Shown here in pieces: positions 32,765-41,916 of a stretch of 64,000 nt of DNA (positions are counted from its first letter, which is position 1; each line of letters opens with the position of its first letter). The notes below the pieces were generated by a model. The model did not search any database. It was given only the letters and a program-made list of their open reading frames with translations, and had not been told where the DNA came from. The position numbers were made by a program, and so were the translations under genes. The DNA is from an uncultured Bacteroidia bacterium (GTDB taxonomy: Bacteria; Bacteroidota; Bacteroidia; Bacteroidales; UBA932), in NCBI GenBank assembly GCA_902785065.1, contig CACZXH010000009.1, positions 1-64,000 of the forward strand. Direction: 5' to 3'.

Positions 32765-34953
32765 ATTCCCCAGTTTTTATTGGGCTGATCGCCCATTACG
32801 AAAACCAGTTTCCCTCCCTGGACGAGCTGCTCGTGGCGCAGGAACGGCCGCGTGAGCGGTTCGCCGTTCAAGGTGGCGGACTGGATGTATTTATTGTCCT
32901 CGGATGCGCCCTTAGCGACAATCTCAAAGGTTTTCCCGCCGGGCAGGTGCACTACGGCCTCCGGGAAGACCGGACTGCCGATGGCGTATTCCGCCGAGCC
33001 GGGCGTGACCGGGTACAGGCCCAGGCTGGACCAGACCACGAAGGAGGTCATGCCACCGCCGTCCTCGTCGCCGGGAACACCCATCAAGTCGTCCCGGAAC
33101 CAGGTGCGGAGGAGCTGGCGGATCCGCTTCTGCGTCTTCCACGGCGCTCCTGCATAGTCATACAGGTAAGGAATGTGGAGCGAAGGCTCGTTGGCCATTG
33201 AGAACTGGCCCACGTTACCGGTATGGTCCGGCAGCATGGCGTAGAATTCATACTTGGACCGCCCCAGTGGCGTGGAAAAGGTCTCGTCCAGTTTCTTGAT
33301 AAAGGCATCGGGGCCGCCCATCAGGGTGATCAGACCGGGAATGTCCTGCTGGACGTCCCAGCGGTACACCCACGCGTTGTTTTCGCCATAATACTCGCGG
33401 GCGCCCATCCCGCCGGAGAAGCTGTAGTCCAGCGGCTCGATGAAGTTTCCGTCCTTGTCCTTGGGGTGGAAGAAACCCGTCGTCCCGTTGTACAGGTTGC
33501 GGTAGAACTGCGATGCGTTGCGGAAAGCGATTCCCTCCGGGTACTGCTTCACCGCATCGGCGATCACGCTCATGCACCAGGAATCATAGGCGGTACCCAA
33601 GGTCACGGCGACCGGCTGGCGTTTCTCGAAGGAATGGACATTGGGGTCCGTCTCCGGTTCGCCGGGTCGGAGCGCCGGGATGTAGCCGTTGTGCCAGAAG
33701 AACCGGTCGATCCAGCCGGCGGGGTTCCCGCACCAAGGCGCCAAAGTCTTCTCCAGCAGGGCCTTCCGGCAGATTTCGAAGGCCCGCTGCCTGTCCACGT
33801 CCAGACCCTTGACGATAGCGTCCGCAAACGTCGCTACCGTATGGTTCGAATTCATCCGGCGGGAATCGCCCGTCACCTCCGGGAAGGTCGGCGCCCAGTC
33901 GTTTCCGGTTTGCTCCGCCATCCGGACGAAGGAAGCAAGGATATCTTCCTCCAGTGATGGGTCCATCACCACGCGCAGCGGGTGTGCGGCGCGGTAGGTG
34001 TCCCAGATCCAGTCGTCCGTGTAGAACGGCGTGCCGCCGTCTTCATGGACCTGATTGTCAAAGGCGCTCCAGTAACGGCCGTCCTCACTCAGGCACACCG
34101 GACGCTCAAAGGTCCGGTAGTAGGAGGTATAGAATACGGTCTTTTCCGTCTCGTTCCCACCTCTGATTTCCAGGCGGCCCAGGGTCTCGTTCCAGACCTT
34201 GCGGCCTTCGGCGGCCACTTTCTCCACGTCATACGTGCCGATTTCCCGATGCAGGTTTGCCGCCGCCTGCTCCTGGCTGATGAAGGAGACGCCGTACCGG
34301 AGGTGGACCTCCGGTGTGTCGAAGACCATCGCCACGCAGGCGTTCCGGCCACTGTCGGACTTGCCGTCCAGGAGCTGGCCGTGGCTGAGATATCCCTCCT
34401 TCACGGGTTTCTCCTGCACTTCCATGTACACGTACACCTTCGTTTCCCCGTCCACGACCTGATAGCCGGCGAAAACCCCGTCCGCCAGGCTCACGGCCCC
34501 GTTCCCGCTGGTCAGCAGGAGCGTCCCGTGTCCATCGCGAAACCGGATCCGGTACACGGCGCTCTGGTGCGAGACGGCATAATCGGCATGGATCGCCCCG
34601 TCCTCCAGGTCGATGCCGAACCCGTAAGGAGTGAGGTGCTCATTGTCGTAGGTGACCGGGATGACCGGACGGAGCGTCTCCCCCGTCGTCACGGACAACT
34701 TGAAGGCCGACCGCTCCCGGTGGTTCGTCACGATGACCGGCAGGCCGTTGACATATTCGGACGTGTAGTCCGCGCGCTCGGGATACACCCGCAGCATCGA
34801 GTTCGGAAGCTGCACGGTCGGGAAGGTCGGGACCAGCAGGTGGCTGATGTTGCCGATGTACGGGTTCACATAGTCCACGGGGTCCTTGGGACCCTTCTGG
34901 GAACAACCTGCGAGCAGGGCGGCGCAAAGCAGCAGGGCCGATATCTTTTTCAT
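32761..34953 (-). CDS. GH92 alpha-mannosidase-family lipoprotein
   Basis: From ATG 34953 (an upstream GTG at 34959 is also in frame), 730 residues, lipobox LLAGC. GH92 signatures: VDYVNPYIG at the mature N terminus, YTDDWIWDTYRAAHPL, HTGNVGQFSMANEPSLHIPYLYDYAG and the catalytic GVPGDEDGGGMTSFVVWSSLGLYPVTPG. GH92 enzymes are calcium-dependent exo-alpha-mannosidases of N-glycans and yeast mannan, which supports a mannose-containing substrate for the locus. It lies 9 nt after the SGNH-GH43 gene. Confidence 0.93.
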   Translation of the reverse strand: MKKISALLLCAALLAGCSQKGPKDPVDYVNPYIGNISHLLVPTFPTVQLPNSMLRVYPERADYTSEYVNGLPVIVTNHRERSAFKLSVTTGETLRPVIPVTYDNEHLTPYGFGIDLEDGAIHADYAVSHQSAVYRIRFRDGHGTLLLTSGNGAVSLADGVFAGYQVVDGETKVYVYMEVQEKPVKEGYLSHGQLLDGKSDSGRNACVAMVFDTPEVHLRYGVSFISQEQAAANLHREIGTYDVEKVAAEGRKVWNETLGRLEIRGGNETEKTVFYTSYYRTFERPVCLSEDGRYWSAFDNQVHEDGGTPFYTDDWIWDTYRAAHPLRVVMDPSLEEDILASFVRMAEQTGNDWAPTFPEVTGDSRRMNSNHTVATFADAIVKGLDVDRQRAFEICRKALLEKTLAPWCGNPAGWIDRFFWHNGYIPALRPGEPETDPNVHSFEKRQPVAVTLGTAYDSWCMSVIADAVKQYPEGIAFRNASQFYRNLYNGTTGFFHPKDKDGNFIEPLDYSFSGGMGAREYYGENNAWVYRWDVQQDIPGLITLMGGPDAFIKKLDETFSTPLGRSKYEFYAMLPDHTGNVGQFSMANEPSLHIPYLYDYAGAPWKTQKRIRQLLRTWFRDDLMGVPGDEDGGGMTSFVVWSSLGLYPVTPGSAEYAIGSPVFPEAVVHLPGGKTFEIVAKGASEDNKYIQSATLNGEPLTRPFLRHEQLVQGGKLVFVMGDQPNKNWGI

Positions 34954-34962
34954 AGGCACGGT

Positions 34963-36522
34963 TTATTTGCGGGGAAGATAGCTGTGGTGACGCTGGTGGA
35001 CCTTCCGGATGGTTCCGTCCTCATTGTAATAGAGCCGGTCCACGCAGATGGAACGGAGATTTCCCATTTGGGAGAGCTGGCAGCCATGGTAGAACAGGTA
35101 CCATTGGCCCTTGAACTCCACGATGCTGCCGTGGGAGGTGTCGCAGTCAGTCGCGTCCAGGAAGATACCCTTGTACTCCCAGGGGCCCAGCGGGCTGTCG
35201 CTCATCGCATAGTGCATCCGGTTGTACTGCTTCCCATCCGCATCGATATGATTGTCCGGATAGGACAGATAGTACCAGCCGTTGTACTTGTGGACCCAGG
35301 GGCCCTCGTGGAAATCCACCAATCCCTCCATCGGGACCATCCGGCCGGCGAGCTGGGTCATGTTCTTTTTCAGACGCGCACCATAACAGGCGCCGCCCCC
35401 GCCGTTGTAGATATACGCCGTCCCGTCATCGTCGACGAACACGCACGGATCGTAATAGGAGGTCATACCCTTGATGTAGCCGCCCACCTTGAAGTCTGAG
35501 GCGGGCTTGTCGGAAGTGGCGACCCCGATCTTCCAAGTGGAGCCGGTGTGCGTCCCGGACGGGTGCGGAAAGTAGAAAAAGTACTTGCCATTGCGGTACG
35601 CGGCGTCCGGCGCCCACATGAAGCCGCCTTCCTTGCGGCCCCAGGGCACGTCAGAGGCCCGCACGATCTCACCGTGGTCGGTCCAATGGACCATGTCGTC
35701 CGTAGAGAACACGTGGTACTGGTCCATCAGGTCGCAGCCCCGCGGCGGGTCGATATCGTGCGAGGCATACACGTACAGGCGGCCATCGGCCCAGACATGG
35801 GCGGAAGGGTCGGCCGTGTACAGGTGGGTGATGAAGGGATTGTCCGCCATGCCGTCGATGGTCATGAACTCCGCCGGCTTCTGCGGATAGGCCTTCAGGT
35901 ACCAGGCCACCTTCTCCGCGAGGAGGCGGGCGCCGGCCGTGTCAGGATGGATGCCGTCGCCGGCAAGCGTCTGCGGGGTGTCCTGCAGCACAGGATACAG
36001 GTCCAGGACCTCCGCGCCGGTACGCTTCGCTGCCTCGTACAAAGCCGGGCAAACCTGCTCCTGCGACACTTTGTCGGAGATGCCGTAGGAGCCGCGGGAG
36101 AACCAGGTGGGCGTCACCAGGATCACGCGGGGATGCGTCGGCAGGGACTGGAAAATGCGGATCAGGCTTTCAGCGTCATCTGCGAACTCCTGGCCGATGA
36201 ACACCGCATTCTGCGGCTTGCTGTCATTGCCCCCGAGGTCGATGAAGACGATGTCCGGGCGGCTGGCGAGGGCTTCGCCCAGCCGGCCTTTCGTCCAGTA
36301 GGGGAAGTCGCCATGGCGGAGCATCGTGCAGGCGCTCACGCCGTAATTCTCGATGTGCCAGGCATCTCCGAGCAAGGCCTGCGCCTGGGCGGGATAGGAT
36401 TCCGTGGCCGGGCGGGCCGTGCCGGCGCCCTCGGTGATGCTGGCGCCCACGAAGGTCACCCGCACCTGGGCCGGGAGGGCCAGAGAGGCGAAAACAAGGG
36501 CAAAGGTTATCAGTTTTTTCAT
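34963..36522 (-). CDS. Secreted bifunctional SGNH esterase - GH43 glycosidase
   Basis: A 519-residue protein with signal peptide (ending LALPA-Q). Residues 20-215 are an SGNH esterase (block I GASITEG, block III LGGNDS, block V DGIHPD). Residues about 225-519 are a GH43-like propeller very similar to the protein at 20056 (NPFITHLYTADPSAHVWADGRLYVYASHD, YDPCVFVDDDGTAYIYNG, FHEGPWVHKYNG). Coupling de-acylation with removal of a side sugar suits a decorated polysaccharide. It lies 7 nt after the GH2 gene. Confidence 0.9.
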   Translation of the reverse strand: MKKLITFALVFASLALPAQVRVTFVGASITEGAGTARPATESYPAQAQALLGDAWHIENYGVSACTMLRHGDFPYWTKGRLGEALASRPDIVFIDLGGNDSKPQNAVFIGQEFADDAESLIRIFQSLPTHPRVILVTPTWFSRGSYGISDKVSQEQVCPALYEAAKRTGAEVLDLYPVLQDTPQTLAGDGIHPDTAGARLLAEKVAWYLKAYPQKPAEFMTIDGMADNPFITHLYTADPSAHVWADGRLYVYASHDIDPPRGCDLMDQYHVFSTDDMVHWTDHGEIVRASDVPWGRKEGGFMWAPDAAYRNGKYFFYFPHPSGTHTGSTWKIGVATSDKPASDFKVGGYIKGMTSYYDPCVFVDDDGTAYIYNGGGGACYGARLKKNMTQLAGRMVPMEGLVDFHEGPWVHKYNGWYYLSYPDNHIDADGKQYNRMHYAMSDSPLGPWEYKGIFLDATDCDTSHGSIVEFKGQWYLFYHGCQLSQMGNLRSICVDRLYYNEDGTIRKVHQRHHSYLPRK

Positions 36523-36529
36523 GGACAGG

Positions 36530-39268
36530 TTAATTGACGGGTCGGGTCAGGATGCCGGGCTGGTAGATACCGTCGTCGAACCGGCTGAAGGACAACGGGG
36601 TGACGTCGGTGCAGGGAACGCCGGCGTTCAGCAGCAGCTTGTGCAGGGTATTCCATCCCTTCTCGGAGGAAAGGAAGTCGTCCAGGGTGCTTACATAGCG
36701 GTTTCCGTTCTTCACGAACACCGGCAGCGGCGCAGTACATTCATATTCGCTGCGCAGCAGGGAGGCGGTCTTCATCTCCTCCGCCCGCTTGTTCCAGCGG
36801 CGCCAGTCAGTCCGGCAGGCCTCCACGAGCACTTCCCCCTCCTCCACGAATGGACCGGAGAGCGTATATTTCGCGGCATCCTGCCGCTGCACTTCACAGA
36901 AATAGAAATCAGCGTTGGTCATTCCCCGCGTCCAGGAACGCTGTGCGGGCAGGAAAGAAGAACGGCGAAGCGGGGTCAGGACAATGTCCAGTCCATACGC
37001 GACGGCGGTTTCCGGGGTTACACCCCAGTACCAGACATCGGAGCCGTCAGCGGGCGGGAGTGCGCCGGAAGCGGCGTCCACGATGTACAGCGTCCGTCCT
37101 TTCGGCTTGTCCGACAGAACGACGCCCTGCGAGAGCAGGATCCTCCGCACGCGCGCGTCCGGAGCCCCCCAACATACCACACTCTGATAGGGCTCCGGAG
37201 CCGCTTTATCAACCAACTTAACCTTATGAGTTTCTTGTTCTTCCCAGCGGCACCAGGCGCTGCCTTCGGGGGCGTTCGCCGCCCGCATCGCGTCGTACAG
37301 CGGCCACGGGTCCCACAGCGGAAGGGCCGGGTCGTAGCCGGGGTTGAAGGTGGTCCCGTAGGGGCCCAGCCGCTCCGGCTGGACGCCCGGGACCCCTTCC
37401 TCGTACGGGCCGAAGAAGATGCCGTCCTCCAGCGTAGGGGCCGTGGTGAGGTCCTTCTTCCCCAGCGGAAGGGGTTTCAGGGCGTACCACGCCATGTTGA
37501 AGACCGTGCTGTAGGAAGCACCCGCTTCCCGCATGGACTTGATCAGGTGACAGGCTTCGTAGGCCAGGCCTTCCATCCGCCCCTCGGCGGACTCGTAGGC
37601 CCGGTCGCCGTTGTACTTCGAGACTTCCTCCGGCGTGCCGTAGTAGGCCATGCTGTGCTCGCCGACGCCCCAGGGCTTGCCGATGGCTTTCCATTCACGC
37701 ATGGACCCGGCGTCGCCGTAATGGCCTACGGTCACCGGCAGGATGCCGGAGCCGTCCTCCTCCCCGTCTGAGGAGATCCAGGGCCGGGACGGGTCGTTCT
37801 CCCGGACGATGGCCGTCCAGTCGCGCCAGGCCTGCTCCTGGAGCGGCATCAGGTCCGGCCGGTGATGGACATGCAGGATGACGGGCTTGTTCTCGTTGGA
37901 CACGCTCCAGCCGAAGACGGAGGCGTGGTTCCGGTCCCGGAGCACCATCCGCCGGAGGTGGTCCTTGGAGTGCTCCCAGAACAGCGGGTTTTCCAGGGCG
38001 GGACCGCCGTCGCTGGCCCAGTTCGCCGTCTCCGCCAGGACGCAGATGCCCATCTCATCAGCCAGGTCCAGATAGAAGCGGGGATAAACCTGCGCATGGG
38101 GCCGGACGGCGTTGCCGTTCATGCCTTTGATAGCCAGGTACCAGGCCCACGCATAGCGGCGGGTGAGCTGCGGGATGCCCATGAAATGCCAGGAATCGCC
38201 CCGGAGCGGATACGGCTCCCCGTTCAGGCACAGCATGCCGTCGCGGAGGGTCCACTCCCGCCAGCCGAAGCGTTCGTATTTGTTGTCGATGGTCTTCTTC
38301 CCCTGCGTCAGCGACAGCTGAAGGGCGTACAGGTCGGGATGCTCCGGGGTCCAGGTCTTGAGGTCCGCCGGGATGCGGAGGGTTTGCGTCAGGGTGTCGC
38401 CGGCAGGGACCGAGAGCTTCACCGCCGGAATGTCCAGCGCCTTCTCGCCCAGTTCCCACGCTGGTATGGGGGCCTCCTGCACCGTCTTACCTGAACGGTT
38501 CAACCAACCATGAACCCGGCCCGCGAGCTGGACGGATGCTTTCCGGACACCGTCATTCCGTAATCGGACCTTTATTTCCAGGAGACCCTCCGCTACCAGG
38601 GGGTGGATATACACGTCGTCGATGCGCACTGCCGGGCGGCGCAGCAGGTACACGTCCTGCCAGATGCCGTCGATGTAGGAGCCCCACATCGACCCGGCCG
38701 GCACAATCCGGCGGCCGACGCCGGAGTGGTCTTCGAACTGCTTCTGGGATTGGACGAACACGCGGACATCGGCCTCCTCCCCGGGACGGACGACGTCGGT
38801 GACATCGGCCTCGAACGGGAGGAAAAGGTCGAAGTTCTCCGCCACTTTCTCCCCGTTCACGAAGACCTGCGTCTTCCCGGCGACGGCCTCGAAATGCAGG
38901 AAGATCCGGTCTCCCGCCCAATCGGCCGGGACCCGGACCGTCCGTTGCATCCAAGCCTCGCGGACGCTGTTCCAAGCGGCCGGATAGGATGGGTAATCGC
39001 GGTGGTCGGGCCCTTCCAGGCCGTTCCAGGCGAAGCCGTTCACGTTCCACGGAGAAGGAATCCTGATGCGGACCGCATCCCAATTCCCCCGGTCCTCCGC
39101 CCCGGCCCGGAACTGCCAGTAGCCATTGAGGCAGATCTCGTCCCGGTACGGCTTTTCCAGGCGGTTCGTCAGCCCCTCGGAAGGGGCGAAGCGGCCCGGG
39201 AACCGGACGCCGGCCCCGAGGAGGGCGGCGTGGAGTCCGACGAGGAAAAGCAAGAGGGTCCGTTTCAT
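36530..39268 (-). CDS. GH2-family glycoside hydrolase
   Basis: A 912-residue secreted protein (signal peptide ending LLGAG). It shows the GH2 N-terminal jelly roll (LNGYWQFRAG, WMQRTVRVPADW, HFEAVAGKTQVFVNGEKV), an immunoglobulin-like middle domain and a TIM barrel with YPLRGDSWHF, MNGNAVRPHAQVYPRFYLDLADEMGI and the acid/base motif FGWSVSNEN. The nucleophile is expected in the WGVGEHSMAYY region (Glu). The substrate could be a beta-galactoside, beta-mannoside or glucuronide; unresolved. It is the first gene of the GH2/GH43/GH92/GH31 operon. Confidence 0.87.
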   Translation of the reverse strand: MKRTLLLFLVGLHAALLGAGVRFPGRFAPSEGLTNRLEKPYRDEICLNGYWQFRAGAEDRGNWDAVRIRIPSPWNVNGFAWNGLEGPDHRDYPSYPAAWNSVREAWMQRTVRVPADWAGDRIFLHFEAVAGKTQVFVNGEKVAENFDLFLPFEADVTDVVRPGEEADVRVFVQSQKQFEDHSGVGRRIVPAGSMWGSYIDGIWQDVYLLRRPAVRIDDVYIHPLVAEGLLEIKVRLRNDGVRKASVQLAGRVHGWLNRSGKTVQEAPIPAWELGEKALDIPAVKLSVPAGDTLTQTLRIPADLKTWTPEHPDLYALQLSLTQGKKTIDNKYERFGWREWTLRDGMLCLNGEPYPLRGDSWHFMGIPQLTRRYAWAWYLAIKGMNGNAVRPHAQVYPRFYLDLADEMGICVLAETANWASDGGPALENPLFWEHSKDHLRRMVLRDRNHASVFGWSVSNENKPVILHVHHRPDLMPLQEQAWRDWTAIVRENDPSRPWISSDGEEDGSGILPVTVGHYGDAGSMREWKAIGKPWGVGEHSMAYYGTPEEVSKYNGDRAYESAEGRMEGLAYEACHLIKSMREAGASYSTVFNMAWYALKPLPLGKKDLTTAPTLEDGIFFGPYEEGVPGVQPERLGPYGTTFNPGYDPALPLWDPWPLYDAMRAANAPEGSAWCRWEEQETHKVKLVDKAAPEPYQSVVCWGAPDARVRRILLSQGVVLSDKPKGRTLYIVDAASGALPPADGSDVWYWGVTPETAVAYGLDIVLTPLRRSSFLPAQRSWTRGMTNADFYFCEVQRQDAAKYTLSGPFVEEGEVLVEACRTDWRRWNKRAEEMKTASLLRSEYECTAPLPVFVKNGNRYVSTLDDFLSSEKGWNTLHKLLLNAGVPCTDVTPLSFSRFDDGIYQPGILTRPVN

Positions 39269-39287
39269 TTTGCGCGCATCTTTAACG

Positions 39288-39295
39288 CAAAATTA
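39288..39295 (-). promoter_or_regulatory. -7 element of the GH2 operon
   Basis: TAATTTTG on the minus strand, a TAnnTTTG match, 19 nt before the ATG at 39268. No TTG at -33. Confidence 0.6.
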
Positions 39296-39318
39296 CGGGC
39301 CCTCCCTTTATTCCTTCT

Positions 39319-39354
39319 TTAATGGATGATTAACCGACCTTAAAAAAGACTTAA
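39319..39354 (-). promoter_or_regulatory. Phased TTAA repeat array upstream of the GH2 operon
   Basis: TTAA cores begin at 39319, 39330, 39340 and 39351 (spacings 11, 10, 11), that is 24, 35, 45 and 56 bp upstream of the -7 element. On the sense strand the two distal copies read TTTTTAAGTC and TTTTAAGGTC. The array lies between the stop of the OmpA-like gene and the GH2 promoter. Confidence 0.6.
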
Positions 39355-39360
39355 AAACCG

Positions 39361-41337
39361 CTATAAGTCCGGCGGAACGGCCTCGCCGGCGTCTCCGTTC
39401 AGGCGATAGGCCTTGATAAGCCGGGAGATTTCCGGATCCAGATTGCCCCGGTGCACATAGGACGGTTCCTGGCGGCAGGCGGTGAGATAACGCCGGACGG
39501 CCTCCTGCTCGTCGCCCTGGCGGGCGTAGAGGATGGCCAGCAGGTAATTCACCGACGCCGTCGGCTTCAGGCGGGACAGGATCGCCATGGCGCTCTGGTT
39601 GCGGTCCAGACCCATATAGGCGATGGCCGTATTGTAGTCGTCGTACGGCCGGAGGAGGGCCAGGGCGCCGTCGTAGTCCATGTTCGTCAATGCCCGGACG
39701 CCCCGCATGTAGGTGGAATCCAGCACCGTCGTATGGATCGTGTCCTTGACCATATCCTTGCGGTGCAGATGGAAATCGAACGCAACGGTGCGGAGCCTCG
39801 GATACAGGCGGTCGCGCAGGTACTGATAGAATCGCTCGCGGCCCAGCAGGGCTTCCCGGTCATCCAGGCCAGGCACGCGTCCCAGCAGTTCATAGCGGGA
39901 CTTGTCACCTTCGGTCAGGTAGTCATCCTCGTCCACCAGGACGTCCAGGCGGTCCCAGTTCTCACCCTTGTAGCGGCTGATGAACGGGATGCGGGGCGGA
40001 ACGGCCTTGATCCGGTGCCCGGCCGCGTTGAAGCGGAGGCCGTTGCGGCGGTCCAGGGAGTCCCACAGGGCCTTGATCTGGTCGTCCAGGTACCGGGAGA
40101 TGGACTCGCTGCGGGAGCGGGAAAGCCGCCAGTTGAGGCTTTCGCTGCCCTCGGGCGACGCCGAGGCGGTCACGATGATGGAGTCCAGCAGGAACTCCTC
40201 GTTCTCCAGCAGGGCGGTCAGCGTCCGGCGGATCCGGCCCAGTTCCCGGCGGTTGTCCCCCAGGTTCAGGTCGATGTTGCTCTTCCCCACCTGGAAGTCG
40301 ATGCGGCTGGTCATGTTTGCGTCGGCGTGGCGCTCAATGATCTTGGTCATATAGTGCTCCGTGCGGTCTGCGAGGCCGGAGACGGAACTGATATAGAAGG
40401 TCAACGGCGAACTTTCAGGGATGGCGTAGAGTTTCCGGTCGGACTCGTAAATGTCGCCGGAGAGGACGATGTCCACCTTCCGCAGGCGCGGACGCGTCGC
40501 GATGGTCTGGACGTAGTTGTAAATGAAATCGCCGTTCTCCCCGACCATCACCGTGTCCAGGCGGATGCCTTCCGTGACGATCGGAACCTTCACATACTTA
40601 CGGTACACTTCGTCCAGCCGGTTCTTCCGCCGCTCGTTCATCCGGCGGGCGATCTTGTTCGTGTAATGTTCCACGGCCTCCTGCTCGGAGACGCCGTAGA
40701 TCGTGTAGAAGTGCTCGTCCGACACGTACGTGCTGTCCGTCTTGAAGGCGTACAGCTGCGGAATGTTGCGTCGCAGGAAGATCTCCAGCGCCTTGACGTT
40801 CACGAAACGGGTGGTGTCCGAGATGATGCGCGACAGGAAACGGTTGTACTGCTGGTATCCCCGCAGCTGGGCCTTCCGGTAGGCGTTGCCGGTAATGATG
40901 ACCGGCTCCAGCCGCTCGACGTCACCCAGCATGTACATGTCGGGATAGAAGCGGAGCTGCCACTTGCTGTCCTGCATGGCGCCGGGGACGATGATCGCGA
41001 ATGAAAGGTCCACCTGGCCGTGCCGCTCCGCAATGTTGCGGAACCGGGCCGTGATCTTGGCCGCGTCCAGGGTCTCGGTTGCCACCATGTCACCGGTTTC
41101 CTCATCCCGGATGGCCTTCATCAGCAGGAGTTCCCGGCCGTCGTCATCCTTGATCCGGAGTGTGTCACGCAGGACCTTTGCCTCCTTGACCTCCGGAACG
41201 TACACGTCCTTGCCCAAGACCAGGGAAGCGGCGGGATTGCCCCGCTTAATGGCGGCCAGCTTCCGTTGCGAGCTGCAGGAACCGGCCAGCGCCAGGGCCG
41301 CCAAGGCCCCGATGAGAAGATAATGCTTCGGCTTCAT
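39361..41337 (-). CDS. OmpA-like lipoprotein of a fimbria-type surface operon
   Basis: A 658-residue lipoprotein (ALAGSC lipobox). The middle part (about 345-475) carries an OmpA/MotB-like region: IDFQVGKSNIDLNLGDNRRELGRI, DSIIVTASASPEGSESLNWRLSRSRSESI, the segment that contacts peptidoglycan. The C terminus has TPR-like helices (MRGVRALTNMDYDGALALLRPYDDYNTAIAYMGL). Proteins of this layout accompany DUF3575 proteins in Bacteroidales surface-structure operons. Start directly abuts the stop of the DUF3575 gene. It is the last gene of its operon. Confidence 0.8.
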   Translation of the reverse strand: MKPKHYLLIGALAALALAGSCSSQRKLAAIKRGNPAASLVLGKDVYVPEVKEAKVLRDTLRIKDDDGRELLLMKAIRDEETGDMVATETLDAAKITARFRNIAERHGQVDLSFAIIVPGAMQDSKWQLRFYPDMYMLGDVERLEPVIITGNAYRKAQLRGYQQYNRFLSRIISDTTRFVNVKALEIFLRRNIPQLYAFKTDSTYVSDEHFYTIYGVSEQEAVEHYTNKIARRMNERRKNRLDEVYRKYVKVPIVTEGIRLDTVMVGENGDFIYNYVQTIATRPRLRKVDIVLSGDIYESDRKLYAIPESSPLTFYISSVSGLADRTEHYMTKIIERHADANMTSRIDFQVGKSNIDLNLGDNRRELGRIRRTLTALLENEEFLLDSIIVTASASPEGSESLNWRLSRSRSESISRYLDDQIKALWDSLDRRNGLRFNAAGHRIKAVPPRIPFISRYKGENWDRLDVLVDEDDYLTEGDKSRYELLGRVPGLDDREALLGRERFYQYLRDRLYPRLRTVAFDFHLHRKDMVKDTIHTTVLDSTYMRGVRALTNMDYDGALALLRPYDDYNTAIAYMGLDRNQSAMAILSRLKPTASVNYLLAILYARQGDEQEAVRRYLTACRQEPSYVHRGNLDPEISRLIKAYRLNGDAGEAVPPDL

Positions 41338-41904
41338 CTAGAATACGTATACAAGGCTGAGGGACAATTGATCGGGATAGACGAAGGTCTTCCGGCCTTC
41401 TTCCCGGACGAACCGTTTTTCCGGGCTGCTATAGAACCCGTAATGCTGGAATACACCCGCCCAGCCTCCGGCACCGACTTCCAGGTTCAAGTGCTTGGAA
41501 AGCATGAAGGTGTAACCGAGGGACAGGGCGCCGCCGAAGCCATTCTTGCCCTCCTTGAGGGCGGCCCGCCAGAGTCCGGTATTGGAGAAGGAGTGCATGT
41601 ATTGCGCCTTGGCAGCCACCCAGAAACCGGAATTGACATACCAGGTCCAGTAGCGGACGCCCAGGTAGGCGGCTTCCTGCCGGTTCTGGACGAGGGCTTC
41701 GGGATTGTGGGTGCGGAAATCCCACGGGTTGTAGCGCCCGCCCACCATCAGGGAGAAATGCTGGGAGACGGACATGCCCACCTCCGCATTGACGGTGCCG
41801 AGCGCGGCCCAGTCCAGGAAGTTGGTCTGGACCGTCCATTTCTGGGCGGCGCAGGTCAGCGGCAGGACCAGGCCCAGGAGTCCGATGAGAATCAGTCTTT
41901 TCAT
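41338..41904 (-). CDS. DUF3575 outer-membrane-like protein
   Basis: A 188-residue protein with signal peptide (ending LTCAA-Q) and an OmpA-like eight-strand barrel pattern: KWTVQTNFLDWAALGTVNAEVGMSVSQHFSLMVGGRYNPW, repeated aromatic-rich strands and terminal LSLVYVF. This matches DUF3575, which is regularly encoded with fimbrillin or minor-fimbrial genes in Bacteroidales. Together with the OmpA-like lipoprotein downstream it may anchor or support a surface structure. It lies 12 nt after the DUF4988 gene. Confidence 0.87.
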   Translation of the reverse strand: MKRLILIGLLGLVLPLTCAAQKWTVQTNFLDWAALGTVNAEVGMSVSQHFSLMVGGRYNPWDFRTHNPEALVQNRQEAAYLGVRYWTWYVNSGFWVAAKAQYMHSFSNTGLWRAALKEGKNGFGGALSLGYTFMLSKHLNLEVGAGGWAGVFQHYGFYSSPEKRFVREEGRKTFVYPDQLSLSLVYVF

Positions 41905-41916
41905 CGCGGTTCCTCC

